From positions 1-30,488 of the forward strand of contig CAZWNV010000011.1 in assembly GCA_964635265.1 (NCBI GenBank): a DNA stretch of 30,488 nt. Direction: 5' to 3'. Each line of letters begins with the position of its first letter. The first letter of the stretch is position 1. Both the position numbers and the translations under genes were made by a program. The DNA is from M55B175 sp964635265 (GTDB lineage: Bacteria; Desulfobacterota; Desulfobacteria; Desulfobacterales; Desulfosalsimonadaceae). The notes below the pieces were generated by a model. It made no database searches. It worked only from the letters and a program-made list of their open reading frames with translations, and was not told the origin of the DNA. Shown here piece by piece: positions 16,730-24,593 of this stretch.

Positions 16730-17146
16730 ATGGAAGGCATTCGCAACTTACGCAAAGGACGCTCCGGGGCGCCGGAGATCAATATGGCGCCGCTTCTGGA
16801 CATGGTGTTTATCCTGCTGATTTTTTTTCTGGTCACAACCAGTTTTGTCAAAGAGGCCGGGGTGGATGTCGAGCGGCCGGTGGCCAAATCCGCTGAAACC
16901 AAGGCCGCGACCAACATGGTCATTGGCATTGATCAAAACGGCCATGTGTTTATGCAGGGCAAGCGAGTAGACGTTCGCTCCGTGCAGCCGCGCATGAAAC
17001 AGTATGTCATGGAAACCCCGAAAGGCTCCGTGGTGATTGCCGCAGACAAGCAGAGCACAACCAATACCCTGATCCAGGTGCTGGACGGATGCCGTCTGGC
17101 AGGGGTGAAAAATATCAGCATTGCTGCGCGCAAGCCCAAGTCTTAA
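16730..17146 (+). CDS. exbD: ExbD-like biopolymer transport protein
   Basis: A 138-residue bitopic inner-membrane protein. A short basic cytoplasmic N-terminus precedes the single transmembrane helix (LLDMVFILLIFFLVTTSF, about 22-40), which carries the essential membrane aspartate at residue 24, equivalent to Asp25 of E. coli ExbD, in the motif INMAPLLDMVFILL. The rest is the periplasmic ExbD/TolR domain (IGIDQNGHVFMQGK...VVIAADKQSTTNTLIQVLDGCRLAGVKNISIAA). I choose ATG 16730 over an in-frame TTG at 16724 because an ACACGGA sequence sits 9 bases before it; the site is weak either way. The TonB gene follows with a 11-bp gap. Confidence 0.9.
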   Translation: MEGIRNLRKGRSGAPEINMAPLLDMVFILLIFFLVTTSFVKEAGVDVERPVAKSAETKAATNMVIGIDQNGHVFMQGKRVDVRSVQPRMKQYVMETPKGSVVIAADKQSTTNTLIQVLDGCRLAGVKNISIAARKPKS

Positions 17147-17157
17147 AGGAGAAGCCG

Positions 17158-17832
17158 TTGAACCTGTCCGCCATGCGCGAAAATTTCGGGGATATGGTTG
17201 TTGTCATTGCTGTCACGGCCCTGATCAACGCCCTGCTGTTTATGATGATTCCGCTGCTTGCGGAGACCAAGCGGGCGCAGCACGATTACGGAGAACCCGT
17301 TGCCGCGGTTACCATGCAGAAGCCGCAGCATTTTGAGCAGAAGGAAGAAGAGAAGGAACAGGAGATTGTGGACAAAGAAATGCACAAGCTGCCGGAGAAG
17401 GCAGCCATGCCCGACAAAGAGAGTCCGCCCCCGCGGCCGGAAATGAATATCGAGACCCCCGATTTTGAACTCAATGCGGATCTCGAGGCCGGACAGGGCA
17501 TGGGGGTTGCCATGCCGAACCCCGTGCAGGATCTGGGAGAGACGGTTTTCAACATGAGCGACCTGGACCGCAAACCGCAGCTGATCAACCGGGTCCAGCC
17601 GGTCTATCCTTATGAAGCACGGCGCAAAGAGATTAACGGCAAGGTGATCCTGCGCTTTGTTGTCGACAGAGAGGGCCGTGTCCATAACGTTAAGGTTCTG
17701 CGGGCAGAGCCGGAAGGTCTTTTCGAAGAAAACGCCAGGGAGGCGGTGAAAAAGTGGCGATTCAAACCCGGCTATTTCAGTGGAGAGCCGGTAAACACCC
17801 GGGTGACTGTGCCCATTACATTTGAGATGTGA
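17158..17832 (+). CDS. tonB: TonB family energy transducer
   Basis: A 224-residue TonB protein, started at TTG 17158 because AAAGGAG (17145-17151) lies 6 bases upstream; an ATG-only call at 17089 would overlap exbD by 58 bp. One N-terminal transmembrane helix (MVVVIAVTALINALLFMMIPLL, about 11-33) is followed by a Glu/Lys-rich, only modestly proline-rich periplasmic spacer, and then the C-terminal TonB domain (INRVQPVYPYEARRKEINGKVILRF, ending RVTVPITFEM) with the conserved YP and GxVxLRF features. The short spacer resembles TonB2-type proteins, which rely on TtpC. It links the ExbB/ExbD motor to the TonB box of the receptor, presumably the one encoded at 7722. Confidence 0.9.
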   Translation: MNLSAMRENFGDMVVVIAVTALINALLFMMIPLLAETKRAQHDYGEPVAAVTMQKPQHFEQKEEEKEQEIVDKEMHKLPEKAAMPDKESPPPRPEMNIETPDFELNADLEAGQGMGVAMPNPVQDLGETVFNMSDLDRKPQLINRVQPVYPYEARRKEINGKVILRFVVDREGRVHNVKVLRAEPEGLFEENAREAVKKWRFKPGYFSGEPVNTRVTVPITFEM

Positions 17833-17886
17833 CGGGGTCCGGGATCCGGGGACAATATGGCTAGCAGGAAAATGGGGGGAGAAACC

Positions 17887-19134
17887 ATGAAAACGATTCG
17901 ATTTTTCACAGCTGTGGTTTTGGCATCGGCGCTTGTGGCAGGCGGCAGTCTGCTGCCAAACCGGGCTGAGGCCAAAGAAAAACCCAGAAGACTCTCGCCG
18001 GCGACCCGGGCAGCTCTTGTGAAATCGCAGGAGGCGCTCAACCAGGACCAGTACGAAAAGGCCCGGCAGATTCTCTCTGCGTATCTGAAAGACCATGCCC
18101 GGCAAGCCCCGGCGGATGTGTACTGGCTGTTTGGCAACACCTGGTTTTTGGAGGATAATCTGGAGCAGGCCTGCATGGCGTATCGCAAGGGCATGGCCCG
18201 TTTCCCGGAAAATGCGTCCCTGCATCAGAACTACGCGGTGGCGAGCTATTTGCGCAAGGATTACGCGGAAGCAGGGGACCATTTTGTCCGGGCTTTCGAA
18301 CTGGAAAGCCCAAAACCCGATATCAGCCTCTTGTTCAAAGGGGGCTCCGCCTATTATAATGCGAAAAATTACGTCAGGGCCAAACAGGTCCTGAACCGGC
18401 TGATCCGCACCGCAGACACAGTGAAACCGCAGTGGCGGAAGCTGCTTGTCTACAGCCACGTTTCCCTGGAAAAGTGGCGTGCCGCGGAGACCGCCCTGGC
18501 CCCTCTGCTGGAGGAAACCCCCCGGCAGCCGGAGTATTGGAAGCTGCTTGCCAAGCTCCATCTCAATCAAAACAATTACCGGGACGCGGCCGCGGCGCTG
18601 CAGATCTCCTATGAAATCGATTCCCCGGAAGCTTCGTCCTGGGCCAATCTGGCGGATATGTATCTGTATTTGAACGCCCCGCTCAAAGCCGGCAGGTGCA
18701 TCGCCAAAGGCTACGGAGAGGATTTGAGCCTCGAGCAGTGCGAGCGGATGGCCCGGGCGTATGCCAGGGCCCTGCGATACGACAAGGCTGTCGACTACAT
18801 CAACAAGGCCATTGCCAAGGAGCCCAGTGCGGAGCGCTACAAGCTCCGGGCGCGGTTTTACTACAAGGATCGCCGGTTTGCCGATTCCCTGGCCTCGTTT
18901 GAAAAAGCGACCCAATATGCCCCCGGCGATGACTGGGCGCGTCTGATGCTGGGGTTTTGCGCCATGGAACTCGACAACTGGGAGCTGGCCCGGCAGGCCT
19001 TTTCCGGGGCGGCCAAATCGGAAAAATACGGCTCCTGGGCCAAATCTGCACTGGCCATGGTTGATGACTTAATGGATGTCAAAAAGGCGGCCAGCCAGAG
19101 CAGGGAAATTCAGCTCTCCATGAAGGATCGCTAA
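17887..19134 (+). CDS. Periplasmic TPR protein of the TonB cluster
   Basis: A 415-residue protein with a signal peptide (MKTIRFFTAVVLASALVAGG, cleavage near NRAEA) and then about eight tetratricopeptide-type helical repeats through the whole length (for example ALNQDQYEKARQILSAYLKD, YWLFGNTWFLEDNLEQACMA, ASYLRKDYAEAGDHFVRAFE). The start at 17887 is taken because GGGGGAGA lies just upstream; an ATG at 17857 adds ten residues with no ribosome site. A TPR gene closes TtpC-type TonB clusters in other bacteria. It is likely a periplasmic scaffold that contacts the DUF3450/TtpC parts or the cell wall. It is the last gene of the operon, 55 bp after tonB. Confidence 0.85.
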   Translation: MKTIRFFTAVVLASALVAGGSLLPNRAEAKEKPRRLSPATRAALVKSQEALNQDQYEKARQILSAYLKDHARQAPADVYWLFGNTWFLEDNLEQACMAYRKGMARFPENASLHQNYAVASYLRKDYAEAGDHFVRAFELESPKPDISLLFKGGSAYYNAKNYVRAKQVLNRLIRTADTVKPQWRKLLVYSHVSLEKWRAAETALAPLLEETPRQPEYWKLLAKLHLNQNNYRDAAAALQISYEIDSPEASSWANLADMYLYLNAPLKAGRCIAKGYGEDLSLEQCERMARAYARALRYDKAVDYINKAIAKEPSAERYKLRARFYYKDRRFADSLASFEKATQYAPGDDWARLMLGFCAMELDNWELARQAFSGAAKSEKYGSWAKSALAMVDDLMDVKKAASQSREIQLSMKDR

Positions 19135-19160
19135 ACCACTCCCCTCCCGTGCGGATAAGA

Positions 19161-19203
19161 CCGCCGCAGCCCGGAGCGCGCAGAGCCGCCCGTGCTGCGG
19201 CGG
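19161..19203. terminator. Possible bidirectional terminator hairpin
   Basis: CCGCCGCAGC (19161-19170) and GCTGCGGCGG (19194-19203) form a perfect 10-bp inverted repeat with a 23-base loop between the convergent TPR and acyl-CoA ligase genes. No T-run is present on either strand, so intrinsic termination is uncertain. Confidence 0.4.
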
Positions 19204-19224
19204 ATACCGTTTCCCGCCATGGCT

Positions 19225-21051
19225 TCAGCCTTCCCCATACATCCTGTTGATCGTATCATTGTATTTCTCCGCTATCATTTTGCGCTTGATCTTCATCGTG
19301 GGCGTGATCTCGTTGCGTTCCACCGAGAATTCGTGGGGGAGCAGGGTGAACTCTTTGATCTTTTCGTAACTGGCCAGATCCCGGGACTGCTCCGCGATAC
19401 GGCTGCGGTAGAGCTCGATTATGTCCGGGTGCTGTACCAGCTCGGCCCGGCTGCTGCAGGCGATGCCATGGTTTGCGGCGTATTCTTCCAGGGCTTCAAA
19501 AGCGGGCACGATAAGTGCGGATACGAATTTCTGGCGCTCTCCGATGATCACAACCTGCTCGATGAAATGGTCCGCGCCGATCGTGGATTCGATCATCTGG
19601 GGGGCGATGTATTTGCCGCCGGAGGTTTTCATCAGGTCCTTGATGCGGTCGGTGATCCGCAGCTCCCCGTTTGGTTCGAACGCGCCCACGTCTCCGGAGC
19701 GATACCATCCCGCTTCCGTAAAGGCCTCAGCAGTCGCCCGGGGCTTGTTGTAGTAGCCGTGCATGACGTTTGGACCCTTGATCAGGATTTCTCCGCTCTG
19801 GTCGATTGCTACGTCCACTCCCGGCAGCGGAGTGCCGACAAGGCCGAACCGGAACCGGTAGGGGGGATGGCAGGTAACCGTTGCTGTCGTTTCACTCAAT
19901 CCGTAGCAGTACCAGATAAACATGCCGGCCGCGTAGAAGAACTCCTCGATGTCCTGGGCCAGAGGTGCCCCGGCGCAGGGCATGAACCGGATCCGCCCGC
20001 CCGTCAGGTCACGGATCCTGCTGAGCACAAGGCGGTCGGCAAGCTTGTATTGCAGTTCCAGCCAGAAGGGAACGCGTTCCTGATCCTTTTTTTTGTTGTT
20101 TCTGGCCCCACCTGTGGCAAGCGCCCAGCGGAAAAGCTTTTTTTGGACTGCAGAGGCGTTTTCCAGGCTGTGGTGTACCGCTGCATAGATTTTTTCGTAA
20201 AAGCGGGGTACCGAACACATGATGGTAGGCCTGGCTTCCTTTATGAAGTCAATAATGATTTTGGGGTTGTCCAGATAGATGATTTCCATACCCTTGTACA
20301 GGGCGTAATAGGTCCAGGTGCGTTCAAATACATGCGAGAGCGGCAGAAAGCACAGGGAGACATCCTCTTCCGAGGTGGGCAGAAGTCTTGCATCGTGGGC
20401 GGCCGCCGAGAAAAAAATATTGGAATGGTGCAGTTCGACTCCTTTGGGCTCCCCCGTGGTCCCGGAGGTGTAGATAAGGGTCAGAATGTCGTCCTGCGAT
20501 GCCCTGTTGAGGCGATTGTCGATCTCCTGCTCTGCACCGGAGCTCCCGCCCAGCTCCAGAAAATCCGCGAAATGCATGGCATCCCCGTTTTGGCCGAGGT
20601 CGATGGCGGAGTCAAAGGCAACGATTTTTTTGAGCGACGGACAATTCGGGAAAAACGCGGCGGCCTTGTCGTACTGATCCTGATCGCCGACAAAAATGAG
20701 GCGGGCTGCGCAGTCGTTGCTGATATATTCCGCTTGTCCGGCAGTGTTGGTGGCATAGATGAAAACCGGCACGCAGCGGATGTTTAGTGCTGCTATGTCC
20801 ATAATGCTGCACTCGGGCTTGTTCTGGGAAAAAATGGCGATCATTTCCTGGTCCGCGATATCCATGGCCAGCAGCGCTTTTGCGGCAAGCCGGATTTTAT
20901 TGCCGAATTCGCGCCAGGACAGGGCCTGCCAGGAGCCGTTCCGTTTGCTCCGCAGGGCTGTTTTTTCGTCCAGCCGCTGTACCTGTTCCTGCACGACCAT
21001 GGCGTAATTGGGTTTGTCCGAAATGGGTAGTGTCTGATGCTGCGTTTCCAT
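19225..21051 (-). CDS. Long-chain acyl-CoA synthetase (AMP-forming)
   Basis: A 608-residue cytoplasmic or membrane-associated ligase that activates fatty acids with ATP and CoA. The AMP-binding signature LIYTSGTTGEPKGVELHH is near residue 195; YGLSETTATVTCHPPYRF is the acyl-adenylate motif; GWYRSGDVGAFEPNGELRITDR and IKDLMKTSGGKYIAP are the hinge and the FACS-specific motifs. Length and the LPLSHVFERTW segment place it in the FAA1/FadD15-like long-chain group. The ATG at 21051 follows a purine-rich GGGGAGGGG about 13 bases upstream on the minus strand. It stands alone on the minus strand and converges with the TonB operon. Desulfobacterota often encode many such ligases for growth on fatty acids. 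Confidence 0.92.
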   Translation of the reverse strand: METQHQTLPISDKPNYAMVVQEQVQRLDEKTALRSKRNGSWQALSWREFGNKIRLAAKALLAMDIADQEMIAIFSQNKPECSIMDIAALNIRCVPVFIYATNTAGQAEYISNDCAARLIFVGDQDQYDKAAAFFPNCPSLKKIVAFDSAIDLGQNGDAMHFADFLELGGSSGAEQEIDNRLNRASQDDILTLIYTSGTTGEPKGVELHHSNIFFSAAAHDARLLPTSEEDVSLCFLPLSHVFERTWTYYALYKGMEIIYLDNPKIIIDFIKEARPTIMCSVPRFYEKIYAAVHHSLENASAVQKKLFRWALATGGARNNKKKDQERVPFWLELQYKLADRLVLSRIRDLTGGRIRFMPCAGAPLAQDIEEFFYAAGMFIWYCYGLSETTATVTCHPPYRFRFGLVGTPLPGVDVAIDQSGEILIKGPNVMHGYYNKPRATAEAFTEAGWYRSGDVGAFEPNGELRITDRIKDLMKTSGGKYIAPQMIESTIGADHFIEQVVIIGERQKFVSALIVPAFEALEEYAANHGIACSSRAELVQHPDIIELYRSRIAEQSRDLASYEKIKEFTLLPHEFSVERNEITPTMKIKRKMIAEKYNDTINRMYGEG

Positions 21052-21446
21052 GGTAGCTTTTTCCCCTCCCCGTTTCTATTGCGGTTTTTGTGGCAAATTG
21101 TTTCCCGCCTTCCCGGAAATGCGCATAATCCGGCATTTTTGCCGGCCTGCCGAAACGGATTACGGTACACGGGATTGCCCGGCTAGTCAACCGCTGCTTC
21201 CGCTGAGACGCCTGTTTTTGGTTGCGATAGCCGGTTTCCGGCTGCTTTTTCAGGCGTTGACACCGACGCAGGGTTGATTAGATTTATTTATAATACAGAA
21301 TGTTATGTTTTGGCGGGGAGCAAATGAAAAGCTGCGCCGGCCCCCGGACGTTAGGTTTTGGGCTGTTGGGGGGCTTTTCCCGGTGGATATGCTGTGGCTT
21401 CCTGCTGTTCTCTGCCTTTACGAATAATTGCAAGGAGGGTTGCCCT
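21052..21446. other. Divergent intergenic region, acyl-CoA ligase/eRF1-like gene
   Basis: 395 bp. On the plus strand it holds TTGACA at 21257-21262 and an AT-rich stretch with TAGATT (21279-21284, 16-base spacer) and TATAAT (21289-21294, too far for that -35). The frame of the eRF1-like gene stays open up to 21300 and encodes a hydrophobic stretch (see findings). Nothing else was recognised. Confidence 0.5.
21257..21294 (+). promoter_or_regulatory. Probable promoter of the eRF1-like gene
   Basis: A consensus TTGACA (21257-21262) has a 4/6 match TAGATT with a 16-base spacer (21279-21284). A perfect TATAAT at 21289-21294 has no -35 at the right distance. One of these probably drives the gene at 21447, leaving a leader of about 145 bases. 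Confidence 0.4.
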
Positions 21447-22619
21447 ATGATGATTGACAGAAGCGAATTAGAAGAGCTGGCCGGTTATCAGAACACCCGG
21501 AATCCTGTGGTCAGCCTGTATCTGAATATAACACCCCCCAGAAACTATGAAAACGAGCTCAATTCCCTTATTCATACAACCATGCGGGCGGTGGAGCGGA
21601 ACGGACGCTACACGGACCAGCAGGTAAAGGAGCTTGAGAAGCTGACCCAGAAAATCGAGGACTATGCGCAAAAGGAGTTCAAGCGGCTGGAGGGCACGCG
21701 GCTGGTTGTGCTTTTTGCCGATGCAGACGGACTCTGGCGGGAATACCATCTGCCGGTGGCACTGGCCGGTTCCATGGTGGTGGATTTTGATCCCTATACC
21801 CGCCCGCTTGCCATGCTGCTCGATGAGTTCGACCGCTATTGCGTGGTAGTTTGCGACAGCCGGAAGGCCCGGATTTTTTCGCTGTATCTGGGCACAATTG
21901 AGGAGTCTTCGGAAGCTTTTCTCGAGGATAACGTGCCTGACGGCGTCCGGGTCAAACAGTCCATGACAGCCGGTGGCGGCGGCACAATCCAGGCCGGCCT
22001 TGGAGATAAGCGGATTGAGCGCCATATCCAGGACCACGTGCACCGGCACTTAAAGCGGGTGGCGGATAAGACCCTGGAGTTTTTCAAGAAAAAGCGTTTT
22101 ACCCGGCTCATGCTGGCGGGCCCGGAAGATAAAACCCTGCCGTGGCTCAAGGATCATCTGCACAGCTATTTGCGCCAGCGACTGGCGACCGAGTTTTCGG
22201 CTCATCCGGACAATCATATATCGGAAATCCGCGAAAAAGCCGTGGAAGCCGCCCAGCAGTGGGAACGGGAGCAGGAGCAGGCCCTTGTTGACGAAATTAT
22301 CGAGCACAGCGGCCCCGGAGACAAAGGCGAATTGGGCCTTGAGCCGGTTATCGAGGCCATTAACCTGGGACAGGTCCAGACCCTGGTGCTGCGGCATGAT
22401 TTTTCCGCATCGGGCTATATCTGTACCCATGATCGCATCCTTTCCACGTATCTGGAAACGTGTCCGATTTGCGGGGACAAGATGTTTTATACCGAGTGCC
22501 TGGCAGATGAGATGGTCGAGGAGGCCTTGAATCAGAACGCGGAAATCGAGCATGTTTTTGCGCAAAACGACACGCTTGATCAGTACGGCGTGGCCGCAAA
22601 GCTGCGCTTTACGCTGTAG
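21447..22619 (+). CDS. Bacterial eRF1-like protein (baeRF/VLRF1-type)
   Basis: About 390 residues, soluble. It has the layout of the bacterial relatives of archaeal/eukaryotic release factor 1: an N-terminal domain (VVSLYLNITPPRNYENELN), a middle nuclease-like fold (YCVVVCDSRKARIFSLYLG) and a C-terminal L7Ae-like part (EAINLGQVQTLVLRHDF) with a zinc-knuckle-like C-P-I-C-G...C. In eRF1 a GGQ loop triggers peptide release. Here the equivalent loop reads AGGGGTIQAG before a helix rich in His and Arg (RIERHIQDHVHRHLKRV), so a glycine cluster with a nearby Gln is kept but not GGQ itself. AAGGAGGG (21432-21439) fixes the start at 21447. Related proteins act on stalled ribosomes or are of unknown role. 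It is monocistronic. Confidence 0.75.
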   Translation: MMIDRSELEELAGYQNTRNPVVSLYLNITPPRNYENELNSLIHTTMRAVERNGRYTDQQVKELEKLTQKIEDYAQKEFKRLEGTRLVVLFADADGLWREYHLPVALAGSMVVDFDPYTRPLAMLLDEFDRYCVVVCDSRKARIFSLYLGTIEESSEAFLEDNVPDGVRVKQSMTAGGGGTIQAGLGDKRIERHIQDHVHRHLKRVADKTLEFFKKKRFTRLMLAGPEDKTLPWLKDHLHSYLRQRLATEFSAHPDNHISEIREKAVEAAQQWEREQEQALVDEIIEHSGPGDKGELGLEPVIEAINLGQVQTLVLRHDFSASGYICTHDRILSTYLETCPICGDKMFYTECLADEMVEEALNQNAEIEHVFAQNDTLDQYGVAAKLRFTL

Positions 22620-22637
22620 CAAAGGGGCGCGGCCTTT

Positions 22638-24371
22638 TCATTCCTGCATGTTGATTACATCGCCCCCCGGAAGTCCAAGCTCCCAGGCCCGCAGAACACG
22701 GCGCAGAAGTTTGCCGCTGCGGGTCTTGGGAAGCGCATCCAGAAAGACCACTTCATGGATTTCAATGTCTTCGTTTATGTTGGCCCTGAGAAAGGCTTTT
22801 ATTTCATAGCGCAGCCGGTTCGAGGCAATATGGCCCTTTTTTAAGCTTACGAAGGCTTTCAAATAGGACTCGCCCTGGCCGTTCGCCAGGCCCTTGGAGA
22901 TCACGGCAGCCTCGTCCACCGCCGGATGGACGGCAAGCACCTGCTCGATTTCGAAAGGGCCGATCAGGCTTTGGCCGCCCACTTTCAGAAGATCGTCATT
23001 TCTGCCCTGATGATAGAAATAGCCTTCCTCGTCGTAGAGGGCAATGTCTCCGGTGGCAAACCACTGATCGTTTCTGAAGTATTTTTGAAACCGGAAGCTG
23101 TCCTTCCACAGATCCTCCATCATCCCCGGCCAAGGGGCCTTGAGAGCGAGTTCCCCGATGGAGAGCGGCGGCAGCTCCTCGCCCGTTTCATCCAGGATAG
23201 CCGCCTGGATTCCGGGAACGGGTTTGCCGATGGAGCCGGGCTTGATGTCCATGCAGGAAAGATTGGCGATGCAGATGATCCCGGTCTCGGTCATCCACCA
23301 GGTATCGTAAGGGTAGCTGCCCAGATGCCGGGCGGTCCAGTAAAAAAGTTCCGGTACCAGCGGGGCCCCCACGGTGACAATGTGTTTGAGATGGCTGAGA
23401 TCGTATCGCGAAGGCAGGTCGCTGCCTGCGTGCATTAACTCCCGAATGGTCCTGGGGGTGGTGTAGCAGACGGAAACCTTGTGGCTCTCGAGAGTCCAGT
23501 ACCAGTTGGAGGCGCTAAAGGGGTCTCCCTGGATTACGGAGGTGATCCCGCAGAGCCAGGGGGCGAGCCCGCCGTATACCGTGCCGGTGACCCAGGCCGG
23601 GTCTGCGTCCGTCCAGAGCACGGTATCCGGCCTGACATCCAGGACCCAGCGCGCGGTGGAGAGAATTCCCGCCATGTCCCTGTGTGTATGGACAACGCCC
23701 TTGGGCGGCCGGGTGGATCCGGAAGTGAAAATCATGTACAGCGGAGTGCTGCCCGGAAGCTGCTTTGCCGGAAAGTCGGCGGGCATTGTTTCCAGTCTGG
23801 CGGAGACGGGCGTTTCATTGGGAAAGAGCCCGGGGCCTGAAGGCTGGTTCAGGAATATGTGGTCCACCTGCGAGGCAAACTCAAAGGAGAGTTTTTCAAT
23901 CAGATCGGGGTGGGTCAGCACGCCCTTCGGGGCTGTTGATTCGAGCCGGATTTCCAGTTCATAGAAACCGGCAGTGGCAAATACCGGGCAAAAGATTACG
24001 CCTATGCGGGCACAACCGGCCATGGCAAAATAAATGTCCGGACAGGGAGGGAGCAGGGTGATCAGACGATCGCCGCACGCAAAACCGAATTCGGAGAGCA
24101 GCCCCGCCCACTGGGAGGACTTTTCCTTTAACCGCCGGTAGGAGAAGGTCTCAATTTCGCCCTGCTGCTGAAAAATTATTGCGGGATGCTCTGCTCGTCC
24201 CGGATCCCCGGCCCAGCGGTCGATGGACTCGGTAATGATGTTCATACGGTCGCCGCCGTACCAGGAAAACTCTTGTTCCGTGCAATCCCATCGGAATTCC
24301 CGACAGAATGCATCATAGGATTGGATATGGGCGGATTCGTTTTTTTGTGCGGGAATTCTTGCCTTGATCAT
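22638..24371 (-). CDS. Acetyl/acyl-CoA synthetase-like ligase (AMP-forming)
   Basis: A 577-residue ligase of the ANL superfamily, nearer to acetyl-/medium-chain acyl-CoA synthetases than to the FAA1-like enzyme at 19225. An N-terminal ACS-like segment (SYDAFCREFRWDCTEQEFSWYGG) precedes the core. The ATP-binding loop is MIFTSGSTRPPKGVVHTHRD, the adenylate motif YDTWWMTETG, and the hinge GDIALYDEEGYFYHQGRNDDLLKVGGQSLIGP splits the two conformations. The C-terminus PKTRSGKLLRRVLR carries the catalytic lysine that is often regulated by acetylation. It lies 222 bp downstream of the CoA-transferase/GNAT gene on the same strand, an attractive pairing since GNAT enzymes can acetylate that lysine. The start at 24371 has only a weak ribosome site. 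Confidence 0.9.
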   Translation of the reverse strand: MIKARIPAQKNESAHIQSYDAFCREFRWDCTEQEFSWYGGDRMNIITESIDRWAGDPGRAEHPAIIFQQQGEIETFSYRRLKEKSSQWAGLLSEFGFACGDRLITLLPPCPDIYFAMAGCARIGVIFCPVFATAGFYELEIRLESTAPKGVLTHPDLIEKLSFEFASQVDHIFLNQPSGPGLFPNETPVSARLETMPADFPAKQLPGSTPLYMIFTSGSTRPPKGVVHTHRDMAGILSTARWVLDVRPDTVLWTDADPAWVTGTVYGGLAPWLCGITSVIQGDPFSASNWYWTLESHKVSVCYTTPRTIRELMHAGSDLPSRYDLSHLKHIVTVGAPLVPELFYWTARHLGSYPYDTWWMTETGIICIANLSCMDIKPGSIGKPVPGIQAAILDETGEELPPLSIGELALKAPWPGMMEDLWKDSFRFQKYFRNDQWFATGDIALYDEEGYFYHQGRNDDLLKVGGQSLIGPFEIEQVLAVHPAVDEAAVISKGLANGQGESYLKAFVSLKKGHIASNRLRYEIKAFLRANINEDIEIHEVVFLDALPKTRSGKLLRRVLRAWELGLPGGDVINMQE

Positions 24372-24593
24372 TCCATGAATCCATATTTCGAGTGGGTTTC
24401 GGGAAGCCGGGCAGACAGAATCGACGCCGCTACCTGCTCCGGCGCGGAATTCTCGGGTGCCAGTTCATTATGCAGCAACTCTAATAACACAGAATGGATG
24501 CAAGTGGCAAGTGTCCCGGTATTATAGCCGCCTTCAAGGCGATTCCCCTTTGTCCTTGACCTTGTTTTTCCGTTTGATTGGGCGGTGGAAGCG

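Noticed and set aside
17143..18915. 590-codon open frame on the minus strand
   Set aside because: Antisense to tonB and the TPR gene, both of which have clear signal, membrane and repeat features. No ribosome site or recognisable domain.
19192..20787. 531-codon open frame on the plus strand
   Set aside because: It lies entirely antisense to the acyl-CoA ligase, which has all family motifs. The translation shows no domain and the frame is open only because of GC-rich codon bias.
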